Source: Flavobacteriales bacterium (GTDB taxonomy: Bacteria > Bacteroidota > Bacteroidia > Flavobacteriales_F > PHOS-HE28). From it: DNA of 64,000 bases. Below, piece by piece: positions 48,907-60,000 of the stretch. The translations under genes were made by a program, and so were the position numbers. The first letter of the stretch is position 1, and the number at the start of each line of letters is the position of its first letter. The notes below the pieces were generated by a model that did no database searches, had not been told where the DNA came from, and worked only from the letters and a program-made list of their open reading frames with translations. The stretch lies in assembly GCA_016719225.1 (NCBI GenBank), contig JADKAN010000003.1, forward strand, positions 186,001-250,000, read 5' to 3'.

Positions 48907-51900
48907 GGTCGACCCACAACGTAATTCTGGCAGGACTGACGCTTATGCTATCGGGCATGGCGAATGCCCAAACAGCCACCGTATTCCCGAACGACCAGCT
49001 TGCTTTTCAGCAGGTTTTCACGACCTTCATGACCGATGCGGATAAGAAGACCGGTCAAGCCTTCATCCAGGACGTGTTCGTGCCATTCTGGAACGGACCT
49101 TACCTCGGTCCGGCGCAGCGTTCCCGGCTGATCGCTGCGAGCAACGTGATGTCCAAAAAGCGGTTCAAACCTTTTCCGGATTTCATGGATCTGTTCACCA
49201 CGGCCGCAGCTTTCCCCAAGGGTTCGCACGCCGTTATTGAGTTTGATGCGTTCCTGAGCGGCTTGGAGAGGGCCGGAGCATCGACCCGTAAGCAGGACCT
49301 CGCCGATTATTTAGTGCAGAATAAGGATCTGTTCAACAGCCGGATGCTCTATGATGGAGCGGGGTCCATTTGGCACAGTGGCCCCGAAACGTTCACACTT
49401 GCGTTCGACACGGTGCTGAAAGTGAGGTTCGAAAAGACCGCGCTCGTATGGGCCTCCCGTACGGACAGTTCCAGCATTATTGCGACCAAAGGGGAATACA
49501 TCCCCGAACAGCACGTGTGGAAAGGAACGGGCGGCACCATCACATGGCAGCGTACCGGGTTGGACATCAAAAAAACCTTTGTGCAATGGGACCATACTTA
49601 CTTGCTGGACCTGAAGACAGCAGAACTGCGCGTGGACAGTGTAAAACTCACGGACCCCTACTTCGACAAACAGCTCTTGGGCACGGTGATCGACAAATTG
49701 CGCGCGAATGTCACCGAAAAGACGGCGAGCTATCCGCGCTTCGAAAGCTATGATATCCGCAAGCGGATAATCAACATCGTGGATGGCATTGACTTCGAGG
49801 GCGGCTTTACTTTACAAGGCGCGAAAATACAGGGCTACGGAACCAAGGAACGGCTGGCCTCGCTCACGTTCAACCGGGAAGGAAAGCCGTTGATTGCCAC
49901 GCGCGGACTGCTGTACACCATCGAGCCGGGCAAGATCAGCAGTGAGGACGTAACGGTAGCGATCTTTTTGGACAGGGACTCCATCAGTCATCCCAGTGTT
50001 TCCCTGCGCTTCATCGCGGATAAGAAACAGCTGGCCTTGATCAAGCGCGAAGATGGCCTTAGCCAAGGGCCGTTCTACGACACGTACCATAACGTGGATA
50101 TGTTCTTCGAGGAGCTACGCTGGAAACAGGGCGACCCGGTCCTGCAGATCGGCAACCTACAAGGCACCACACAGACACGCACCTCCTTCGAAAGCTTCAA
50201 CTACTTTGAGATGAAGCGCTATTCCTCCATGCTCGGGATCGACAATGTCCACCCGCTTTCACGCTTGCGTGAGTTCAGTAAAGTGGTGGGTGACAAGTTC
50301 GATGCCAACGACTATGCGAAGTACTCCAAACTACAGTTGGCGCAAGTGGTGCCAGTGTTGATCGATCTGGCCAACAAAGGCTTTTTGAGCTATGACATCG
50401 AAGATGAAATGGTGACGGTGAAGCCGCGCATGATGGAGCATATCCTGGCGAGTGCGGGTAAGATCGATTACGATGTGCTCCAGTTCAACAGCAACAGTGA
50501 TGATGGGATCAATGGCACCATCAACCTGCTGAACAATGACCTGGCCCTCAAAGGGGTTTCCAGGATCATCTTAAGTGACTCGCAGGATGTGAAGATCTTC
50601 CCGGCGGAAAAGCTGGTCACCATCAAAAAGGACAGGGACTTCACGTTCGGGGGCTTGGTAAAGGCGGGTAAGCTTTCCTTCTACGGAAAGGAATATTACT
50701 TCCACTACAAGCCTTTCACGATCGACCTGCTTAACGTGGACAGCGTTGGGTTCCTGGCCGACAGCTTCGAGCCGGATGAGAACGGCAGGACGCGTTTGGT
50801 GAAAGTGAGGAACGTGCTTGAAAACGTTTCCGGGACCATTGATGTGGATGCCCCGGAGAACAAAAGCGGCCTGAAGCAAAAGGATTTCCCGGCCTTTCCC
50901 AAATTCAACAGCACGAAGGAAAGCTTTGTTTTTTACGACAGGGGAACTATTCAAAAGGGCGCATATAAACGCGACAAATTCTACTACAAAAGCGACCCGT
51001 TCCAACTGGACAGCCTGGACAACTTCACGAATGAAGGATTGAGGTTTGACGGAACCTTGAGCAGTGCGGGCATCTTTCCTGACATCCGCGAAACCCTTCG
51101 CCTGCAACCCGACTATGCACTCGGCTTCGTGCGACCCACCGGCGGCGTTGGGTTGCCGCTTTACGGTAACAAGGCTAAATTCTCTAACACCCTTGCACTG
51201 GATCATGAAGGACTGCACGGCGATGGGAACCTCACCTACCTGACCACCTTCGCAAGTAGTAAGGACTTCGTCTTCACCCCCGACACCACTTTCGGCCGAG
51301 CGGACACCCTACGGAACACCGGTGGGACCGGGACCCCGAACGTACCCAACGTACAGGCCAGCAAAGTGCAGTTGCGCTTGGAACCCGCGAAGGATGTGCT
51401 CCTGGCCCAGACCACGGCGAGCCCCATGACCATGTACGACAAGCAGGCCTACCTGTATGGCAGGACGGAACTCACACCAAAAGGAATGGCAGGCGCCGGC
51501 ATGGTGGACTTCACCAATGCCACGCTGAGCTCCAAGCTCTTCGACTTCAAGAACCAGAAAGTGCATGCCGATACCAGTGACTTCCGTCTTACAGAAGGAG
51601 ATACAGCGAGTATCGCCTTCCGCACGGACAATGTGAATGCCACCATCAAGTTGGACGAACGGATCGGTGAGTTCGTCAGCAACGGCAGTGAGACAAAGGT
51701 TGAATTCCCCTACAACCAGTACATCTGCTACATGGACAAGTTCAAGTGGTACATGGACCAGGGCGATCTTGAAATGCAAAGTGACCGCACGGCAGCCGCC
51801 GGAAGCGATGACCTGCAGTTGTCCGGCAGTAACTTCATCAGCACCAACCCCGATCAGGACTCGCTCAGCTTCATGGCGCCCAAAGCGCGGTATGACCTAA

Positions 51901-53351
51901 AGAAGCACATCATCACCGCGAACGAAGTGCAGTACATCCGTGTAGCCGACGCGCTGATCGCCCCGGACAGTTCGCGTGTACGTATCGGGCGGAACGCCAA
52001 GATGGACCCACTGGAGAATGCGGTGATCACGGCCAACTTCGTGAACAAGTACCACGTGGTGCACGATGCCAAGGTGAACATCACTGCCAGACGGAAATAC
52101 ACCGCCACGGGCGTATACGATTATGTGGACGGCACCGGCAAGACCTTCCCGATCCCCATGCCCGAAGTAGGCGTGGACACCTCTTTCCAAACATTCGCAC
52201 GCGGCCGGGTACCTCAGGATCAAGGCTTCCAACTCAGTCCGGCCTTCGATTTCTTCGGCGATGTGTTGATCAGGGCTTCAGTAAAGGAGCTGACCTTCTC
52301 GGGCAATACGCGCATCCTGCATGACTGCCCAGGACTTACCCGCAACTGGATGGCCTTCACCGGGCAGGTGGATCCCAAGGACGTTTACATACCCGTGAAC
52401 GACTCCCTCATGGATGCCGAGGGCTTCCCCATCGGTGCCGGAGTGTTCCTCACCAAGTACGATCCGTTCAATATCTACGGTACTTTCCTCAGCCGCACGC
52501 GCGACAAGGCTGACAAACCCGTGATCAACGCGAAAGGACTGCTCCACTACGACGATGTGAACAAGGCTTACCTCATCTCCAACAAGGACAAGATCCTACA
52601 GCGTGATCTACCCGGCAATTTGGTAGCGCTTTCCACCACTTCATGTGTCATTACGGGCGATGGCCGTATTTCCACCGGTACGGACCTCGGGCAGGTCACT
52701 GCCGATGCTTACGGTATCCTGGACTTCCGCGGCGACAGTGCCAGTGCGCAGGGTAAGGTCACCATGGTACTGGATTTCCCTTTCCTGAGCAATGCCTTGG
52801 ACAAGATGACCGGTGACATCACCGCTTACCCGGAACAGAAACAAGTGGATATTTCCAGAACCCCATATGAACGTGCGCTACGTGAGATCCTTGGAAAGGA
52901 TCGTAGCGATAAGCTGATCAGCGAGCTCAGCATCAAAGGTGAGATCCGCAAACTTCCCGATGAACTGGAGAAGGCCTTGGTGCTCTGCGACGTGAACCTA
53001 GTTTGGAACGCGGAGGATGAGGCATGGCAGAGCAACGGCTTGGTAGGGGTGGGCACAGTGCTGAAGAAGCCGGTGTTCCGCTACCTGAAGGGGAAGGTTG
53101 AATTCCAACGCAAACGGAGCGGTGACGTCATGACCGTGCTCTTGATGCTCGATGATCAGACGTGGTGGTTCTTCCAATACACTCGGAACTACCTTTATGC
53201 ATACAGCAGCAACGCGGAATTCAATACCATGATCGGAGAGGTGAAAGAGGATAAACGCAAGACCGCCGGGAAGAAGGGCGAAGCGGATTACCAGTATATA
53301 CTCACCAACAAACGGAAAGTGGACGATTTCCGGGACCGCTTCCGCCTTTGA
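48903..53351 (+). CDS. Giant secreted beta-rich protein of unknown function (1482 aa)
   Basis: A signal peptide (LAGLTLMLSGMANAQ) is followed by about 1460 residues with no membrane helices and no domain I can name with confidence. Parts of the middle (SLSFMAPKARYDLKKHIITANEVQYI, FRLTEGDTASIAF) recall OstA/LptA-like beta-jellyroll repeats, with short strands and Lys/Asp-rich turns. The C-terminus (WWFFQYTRNYLYAYSSN) is aromatic. Conserved gene order with prmA and plsY suggests an envelope role, perhaps a scaffold or lipid-bridging protein; this is inference. Its ATG overlaps the prmA stop by 4 bp. Confidence 0.65.
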   Translation: MRSTHNVILAGLTLMLSGMANAQTATVFPNDQLAFQQVFTTFMTDADKKTGQAFIQDVFVPFWNGPYLGPAQRSRLIAASNVMSKKRFKPFPDFMDLFTTAAAFPKGSHAVIEFDAFLSGLERAGASTRKQDLADYLVQNKDLFNSRMLYDGAGSIWHSGPETFTLAFDTVLKVRFEKTALVWASRTDSSSIIATKGEYIPEQHVWKGTGGTITWQRTGLDIKKTFVQWDHTYLLDLKTAELRVDSVKLTDPYFDKQLLGTVIDKLRANVTEKTASYPRFESYDIRKRIINIVDGIDFEGGFTLQGAKIQGYGTKERLASLTFNREGKPLIATRGLLYTIEPGKISSEDVTVAIFLDRDSISHPSVSLRFIADKKQLALIKREDGLSQGPFYDTYHNVDMFFEELRWKQGDPVLQIGNLQGTTQTRTSFESFNYFEMKRYSSMLGIDNVHPLSRLREFSKVVGDKFDANDYAKYSKLQLAQVVPVLIDLANKGFLSYDIEDEMVTVKPRMMEHILASAGKIDYDVLQFNSNSDDGINGTINLLNNDLALKGVSRIILSDSQDVKIFPAEKLVTIKKDRDFTFGGLVKAGKLSFYGKEYYFHYKPFTIDLLNVDSVGFLADSFEPDENGRTRLVKVRNVLENVSGTIDVDAPENKSGLKQKDFPAFPKFNSTKESFVFYDRGTIQKGAYKRDKFYYKSDPFQLDSLDNFTNEGLRFDGTLSSAGIFPDIRETLRLQPDYALGFVRPTGGVGLPLYGNKAKFSNTLALDHEGLHGDGNLTYLTTFASSKDFVFTPDTTFGRADTLRNTGGTGTPNVPNVQASKVQLRLEPAKDVLLAQTTASPMTMYDKQAYLYGRTELTPKGMAGAGMVDFTNATLSSKLFDFKNQKVHADTSDFRLTEGDTASIAFRTDNVNATIKLDERIGEFVSNGSETKVEFPYNQYICYMDKFKWYMDQGDLEMQSDRTAAAGSDDLQLSGSNFISTNPDQDSLSFMAPKARYDLKKHIITANEVQYIRVADALIAPDSSRVRIGRNAKMDPLENAVITANFVNKYHVVHDAKVNITARRKYTATGVYDYVDGTGKTFPIPMPEVGVDTSFQTFARGRVPQDQGFQLSPAFDFFGDVLIRASVKELTFSGNTRILHDCPGLTRNWMAFTGQVDPKDVYIPVNDSLMDAEGFPIGAGVFLTKYDPFNIYGTFLSRTRDKADKPVINAKGLLHYDDVNKAYLISNKDKILQRDLPGNLVALSTTSCVITGDGRISTGTDLGQVTADAYGILDFRGDSASAQGKVTMVLDFPFLSNALDKMTGDITAYPEQKQVDISRTPYERALREILGKDRSDKLISELSIKGEIRKLPDELEKALVLCDVNLVWNAEDEAWQSNGLVGVGTVLKKPVFRYLKGKVEFQRKRSGDVMTVLLMLDDQTWWFFQYTRNYLYAYSSNAEFNTMIGEVKEDKRKTAGKKGEADYQYILTNKRKVDDFRDRFRL

Positions 53352-53353
53352 CG

Positions 53354-54004
53354 ATGGAGTTTCCTTGGACATATGGGGTCACGGCGATGGCCATCAGCTA
53401 TCTCTGCGGAAGCGTGCCGACCGCGGTGTGGTGGGGTCGCACCTTCCATGGCATCGATGTAAGGGAGCACGGGAGCCGGAATGCAGGTGCGACGAATACC
53501 TTCCGCGTACTCGGCCCCAAGGCCGGCGTGCCTGTATTGATCATCGACGTGCTAAAGGGATTCCTGCCGGTGCGCTTGCTTCCGCTCTGGAGCGGTGCCG
53601 CCCCTTATTCGGATGCTTGGAACCTGTTGCGGGTGCTCCTGGTATTGGCAGCCGTGGTGGGTCACCTTTATCCTGTATTCGCCAACTTCCGCGGGGGTAA
53701 GGGCATCGCGACATCGTTGGGCGGGGTATTGGCCGTGCATCCCGGTTCCGCGTTGGCATGCATTGTCGTTTTCATGATCGTTTGGGTCCTGTCCCGCTAC
53801 GTTTCCTTGGCCTCGCTCTCCGCTGCGCTCACCTTTCCGTTGGCCGTGGTATTCCTGTTCCGTGAAAGGAGCGAGGTGCTCATCATTTTCTCGGTCGCGT
53901 TATGTGCCATGGTGTTTTTCACCCATCGGCAGAATATTTCAAGGCTTTTGGCCGGAAATGAGAACCGGATCGCTCCTTTTGGACGTTCAACGCCCCGGGA
54001 ATGA
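53354..54004 (+). CDS. plsY: Glycerol-3-phosphate acyltransferase PlsY
   Basis: 216 aa from the ATG at 53354; a TTG at 53348 would add two residues. Five to six membrane helices. Motifs: YLCGSVPTAVWWG, HGSRNAGATNTFRVLG, GHLYPVFANFRGGKGIAT (acyl-phosphate and G3P site) and HRQNISRLLAGNENR. It transfers acyl from acyl-phosphate to glycerol 3-phosphate, the first step of phospholipid synthesis. It starts right after the 1482-aa gene and overlaps the 2093-aa gene by 4 bp. Confidence 0.94.
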   Translation: MEFPWTYGVTAMAISYLCGSVPTAVWWGRTFHGIDVREHGSRNAGATNTFRVLGPKAGVPVLIIDVLKGFLPVRLLPLWSGAAPYSDAWNLLRVLLVLAAVVGHLYPVFANFRGGKGIATSLGGVLAVHPGSALACIVVFMIVWVLSRYVSLASLSAALTFPLAVVFLFRERSEVLIIFSVALCAMVFFTHRQNISRLLAGNENRIAPFGRSTPRE

Positions 54005-57000
54005 CGACGAATGCACGGATGCCGTTGACAAAAGCATGGGCCATAAAGCTTATCTGCTACCTCACGGCTTGCGGATTCATGGCCTTGGCCGGTCCTGCTT
54101 TTACCCAAGGCAACGATAAGCAGCTGCGTGCCCAAGCCGATGGCCTTTTCGAAAAGGGCGAGTACTTCAAAGCACTGCCACTTTACTCCCAATTGGTCAG
54201 CCTTTCCCCAGCGGACCATGACCTGAATTTCAAGCTCGGTACCTGCTCGATCTATGGAAAGGATGAAAAAGCCAAGGCGATCGGATTCCTGAAGTATGCC
54301 GTGCAAGGCCCATCCACGCCAGCTCTGGCCTGGTACTTCCTGGGCCGCGCCTATCAGTTGGATTATCGTTTCGACGATGCGTTGGATGCTTACCGCCATT
54401 TCAGTGGGACGGCCGATAAAAAGTCATTGGATGCACATCCCTTGGACGCCCTGCAGCAGCAATGCCGCAATGCCAAGTTCCTGTTGAGCAACATCAAGGA
54501 CATCGACGTGATGAGCCGGGTGGAAGTGGATGCCAACGATTTCTTCCGCTTCTACGACTTGGGCAACATCGGGGGGAAGATCGTGGTAACGCCGGACGAA
54601 CTGCTAAGCTCATATGATCGGAAAAGCGGCCAGCGCTTCATTACCTATCTGCCCGATGGTGGTGGCCCGGTGTACTTCAGCAGCTATGGCAAAAGCGGTT
54701 CCACCGGGCGTGATATTTATCGGTGCGAACTGTTGCCGGGGGGGACGTTCAGTATACCAGTGCGTTTGGCGGGTTATGTGAACACCGATCAGGACGAGGA
54801 CTACGCGGTGATGTCCCAGGACCGGAAGACCCTATACTTCTGCAGTAAGGGCCACAACAGCATGGGTGGCTACGACGTGTTCAAGTGCGCCTATGATGCC
54901 GGTATGGACGTTTTCGGGACACCGGAGAACATGGACTTTGCCGTGAATAGCCCCGCTGACGAACTGCTGTACATAACCGACCCGGAAGGGAAACAGGCCT
55001 GCTTCGCCAGCGACCGTGACAGTAGGCAAGGGATGGTGAACGTATACCGCGTGGGCACCGAACAGGCGCCCATCAGCATCACTGTGCTGAAAGGGACATT
55101 CGCTTCAGCGGTTTACCCTACCGATCGCAAAGCCCGGATCTTTGTTGAGGACATGTTAACGCATGAACGCGTCGCCGACGTGGCCACGGACGACAGCGGT
55201 AAATATCTGGTGGCCTTGCCCAGAGGTGGGCAATATCAGTTCAAAGTGGAGACCGGCGCTACCGGAGGCCGACTGCTGGCCACGGTGGACGTGCCAAAAA
55301 GCGATGTAGCCGTTGCGTACAAGCAGGAAATGCGCGTCAATGGGCCAGCAGGCGACAAATTGGAGTTGACAAGCCATTTCGATACGCCCATGACCGGTGA
55401 TGTGCTGGCCATGGCCATGGACGAGATCAAGCGCAGGGCAAGACTGGAAGTGACCGGCGAGCGCATGCAGCCTTTGGCAGCAAGCGTACCTACCAATTCC
55501 GGCGATCCGTTGGCGCTGGCGGGCTTCGGCACCAAGTCCTTGGCCGAGGTCAAGTCCTTGGCGCAGGAAGAAGCGAATCAACGGCAGCAGGAGGCAGGCC
55601 AGCAAAAGAAGCAGGCTGACCGTTCCTATCAACTGGCTTTGAATAGCGTGGAGAAGGCCGAAGCCGCTTCCGCTAACGCCAAGGCGCTGGCGCAGGAGGC
55701 TGTACAAGTGAACGATCCTGTTGCATCGGAACGCCTTTTGTACAAAGCCGCTTTGGCGCGCCAAGAAGCAGACGATGCCAACTTGCGGGCCAAAGCAGCT
55801 TACGGCACTGCGCACGACTTGGACAGTACAGCACGGATCGCGGCGCAGGAAGCCCAGCAGGCGGCCACGGTAGCTAATTCAGTGGACCAAGGGGTCACCT
55901 CCGGCAATACCGCCAACCTTACGGAAGCACTGAAGCGGTTGAAGATCGCGGTGGATGCACGGTCGGGTCCAAAAGCACGGCTGGAAAGTGCGGAGCGCAT
56001 GCGCCGGGAGGCCTCCGAAGCCACCATGGCTTCCGGGAAAAAGGTGCAACAAGCTATGGCGGCCCGGCAGGAAGAAAGCGACTTCGCCGAGCGGGTGAAT
56101 GCACAAAAGCGTTCTGCTGAAGGAGCCAAAGGCGGAAAAAAGGAATCAGTAGAGCGCCAATTAGCCGATATGCAGGCACAGTTATCCGCATTGCATGACG
56201 AAGCTGATGCGTCCTTCGCTCAAGCACGGAATGCGGAAGAAGCAGCTGCCGCAGCACGTGGTAAAGCGGCTCTGGCCAAATACCTGGCCGAGAATGACCA
56301 GCAACAGGGCGCGCCACCATCAGCTGATCAGGTCGTTACATTGGCCAGTCGCATCTCGCGTGTCCAACGCGACAACGCCGGGCTCGCCATACCGGAGGAA
56401 TATCGGCCAGTGGCAACCGAAACGGCGGAACAACGGCAACAACGTCTCTTCGATTGGGGCACTGGTAGCTACACGGCGGATGCGGCGTCATCCACCACAT
56501 TGGCAAGGGTTGCTGGGCAGAACGCAGGAAGCAGTACCGCCACAGCTCCGGTCACTGGTACCAACAGTGCAACACGCGACCGTGGCAACGACCAAGCTGC
56601 TGTGAATTCCAGGGATGTTCCGGGCTCCGGAACAGTGAACAATGGCACAACTACGGACTTGAAGGATACAAATAGTCCGGATATCACGGCATTGAGCGGA
56701 AGTTCCAACGGCGGGAATAATGGCATGGTACCGGACCAAGGTGGCCAAGTGTCACCCATAACGGAACCATCCAACACTTCCTTGACCACGATAACAGGTT
56801 CTGGAAGTGATCAAACCAGAACAGATGAACAAGAGGACGCGTTGGCAGCTGACGACGCGTCGATGGCTGATGCGCTGCTGAATGATGTGGACACCTTGCT
56901 CGACCTGGCCGGATCGGATACTGTGAATGAAGAAGATCCCACGAATGCACTAATGGAACTTGACACCGTTCCTGATGTATCGGAGGCCGGTGTTCCGGAC

Positions 57001-60000
57001 TTGGAGGAACAGGCCTTTTTCACGTCGAACGCATTGGCCGAACTCCAACAACTCCGTGGTTCGGCACCGGACAGGCACACGCGGGACAGCTTGGACATGG
57101 CCATTGCCAAAAAGCGTAGGGAACTCAGTGCATTAGCCAAAGGAGAAACGCTGGCTACAACCGGGGGTATTTCGGAGGCCACCCCTGTAAGTTCCTATGC
57201 TCCACCATCCGGAACACGTACGGCATCGGTGGCCACCCAGGCTAAAGAGGAGGACAATAAATCCACATCAGGGCCAGAAGTTGCAGTCGGTATAAAGACC
57301 GATAGTGCGGCTTTGGCTGAACAACGCACGGGAGTAACTCTGGGTGTTCGCGATCCGGGTACCACAACATCGATGGCACCGGCTGTTGGTCTGGGAGCGA
57401 GTGGGTCGGTCCCGACAGAAAGTTTTGGTATGGAATACTCGGAATTGGCGTTCGATCCTGCGATGTTGGATCCCGACCTGGCCGAAGAACTGGTGCCGGG
57501 GATCATGATGGAATTTAAGCGTGCGAGGATGTCCGGAGAGGTAGGGGTGCAAAAAGGAGCCGATGCTCAGCGACTTCAAAAGCAGCTTATGGATAGCATA
57601 GATGCGCGATCCGTACGGCAGGCCGCTTATTTGGAAGCAAATCCAGAGGCAACGTCCCGGATCCTTCCTCAAATGGAAAGGCTACGCTTACTGAAAGCAG
57701 CGATGCAGACCGGTCCGGAGAATGCGCTTGCACGTGTCTTTGAAGCAAAAGATGCCGAGAGCGCTACAACCGTGTCCGGTTCCCCGGCCGTGCATATCGA
57801 TGAAAGTGCACTTCCAAATATGGCGTTCAGTCCAGCATTGTCTGCTGATGACAACACTGCCTACGTGGACCCGGCGTTGGATCTGGAACACATTTATGAA
57901 ACGCGCATTACATACCGTTCCAAGGACCTGGGGGCGGAGATCGCGGCAAAGGACAGCGACGTTTCAGCGATCCGCCGGATGCGAAGGGAGGTTGATTCGT
58001 TGGAAGCGGAGATCAAGCAGATCCCGGGTACCACGCTCCATGAAAGATTGCGTTCGGAGACGGACAAGAAGATCGATGCTCTCTTGGTCCGTCAAACGGA
58101 TCTGGGGCAGCGTTTGGATTTCGTGGCGCGCAAGGAATATGCAGCGGCGTTGGATAGCGCACGCTCCCTGCAGGCATCCATGTCGAGGAAAGAATTGCCT
58201 GCAAGTGCCCCCTTGCCTCAAATGGCGCAGGGTTTCGAGGCCTCCGCGAAGTCCGCAATGGATGAGGCAGCCGGTTTCCGCAAGCAGGGCGACCGCTCCA
58301 AGAACATTATGGACCGCGACAATTTCTACAGGCAGGCATGGTCCTCGGATATCCAAGCCTTCCAGCTCATGGACCGCTCGCACACAGTGCGTAACTACAT
58401 GTTGCGCGATGGTGTGGATCCCAATGAACAACTCGCCTACGAACAGGTCGTGGACCGCATGTTCGGTACTCAGTTGCCCACTTTGGTGCAAACAGTCCCT
58501 TCCATGGACACAGCGAATGTTGCATCAGGGACCGGTGGGCAATTCGCTGAACCTGCACTAGCCGAGTCCTCATCAGTTGCCGGGGGAAGTGTCCCCGCGG
58601 CCAATGCATTACCGCAAGCGGATCCCGGAGACGTTGCGGCGCGATCGGTGCAGGCAGCCCCCGCAGTAATAGTTCCGGGACCCGATGGTGCGAATGTCAC
58701 GCCGACGGCTGCGGTTAGGCCAACGCCGGAAACAGTGGAGGCAGATGCCACGGACCGAGTTTCTGCGATCGGACCGCTACCCGGGTACTTGGAAAAACAC
58801 TATGAACTGGCTGCGGGCACCAAGGATAGTTTGGTCAATGATGCGCAAGCCCGGGTCTATTTCATGCTCCGTGGAAGCGCCCTGGAGCATGCCGATTCTG
58901 CCAAGTGGGCACTTGCTGATGCGAATGAAATGGCCGCAACCGCGGATAGGTTGAAGCGTGGTACGATCGGCCAGGACCAAGGGTCAACATTGGACCAAGC
59001 GACGCTTCTCCAGGTCCGGTCCGATTCGTTGCGGATGGTCTCCTTGAAGCAATCCCATGCCGCCGCCTTGGACAACGCGGCTGCAGAGCATCTTATAAGC
59101 GGTCTCTCGATCGAACGATCGGGGACGATCACAGCGATGGAACTGAGCAACAGGCGCAGTGCATTGCAGGGTACGCCGATCGCAACCGGTATTCCAGTAG
59201 TGGATAGCAGGCAAGTGCCTCCCGCCATTACCCCAGTGACAATTGCTCCAGTGGAAACCGCTGCGGTAAGGACAGGGTCAGATACACCAAGCAACCAGCC
59301 TGTGACAGGGGAACGGACGTCCAATGCTAATGAGGCAGCAGCTTCCGCTGCGCCGCTCCCGAGGACATTGGCCCCGTTGGTCGCAGATAATTTCGAAGTT
59401 CGTTCAGCTGGAGCGGCACGGGAGATGCCGATCCCCGTGGATGCGCCAATGCCACAAGGTGTCGTTTACAAGATACAAGTGGGAGCATTCAGGAATGAAC
59501 TGCCCAAAGAGGCGTTCAGTGATATGACGCCGGTTACCGGCGAAAGTGTAGGTAACGGTCTCACGCGTTATGCGGCAGGCCAGTTCACCACCGCACAGAG
59601 TGCTGCCAAGGCAGGGGAACAAGTGCGTTCAAGAGGATACAGCGATGCCTTCGTGGTGGCATATTTGGATGGCAAAAGGATAAGCCTGCGTGATGCGATA
59701 GCAGCGGAACGTGTATTGATCGGCTCGAATGCGGACAGCGGTGTTGGCCAGCCCACGATGGCATCGGATGCAGCAGTGCCATCTGCTATTCCCATTGTGC
59801 CGACCAGTGCTACAGCGCCTGCCGAAGGTTCGAACGCGGAAGGGGAGGAAGCGGTATTGTTGGCGAAGTATCCCACCACGGTGCAGGAAGTGCTTGCACG
59901 TTTCAACCCGAACGAGGCTTCCACGGAATATTACAACGACCCTGCGGCCGCCCCGGCGAAACAGGTGGAAACGGTAAAAGGCCTGTTCTTCACGGTGCAG

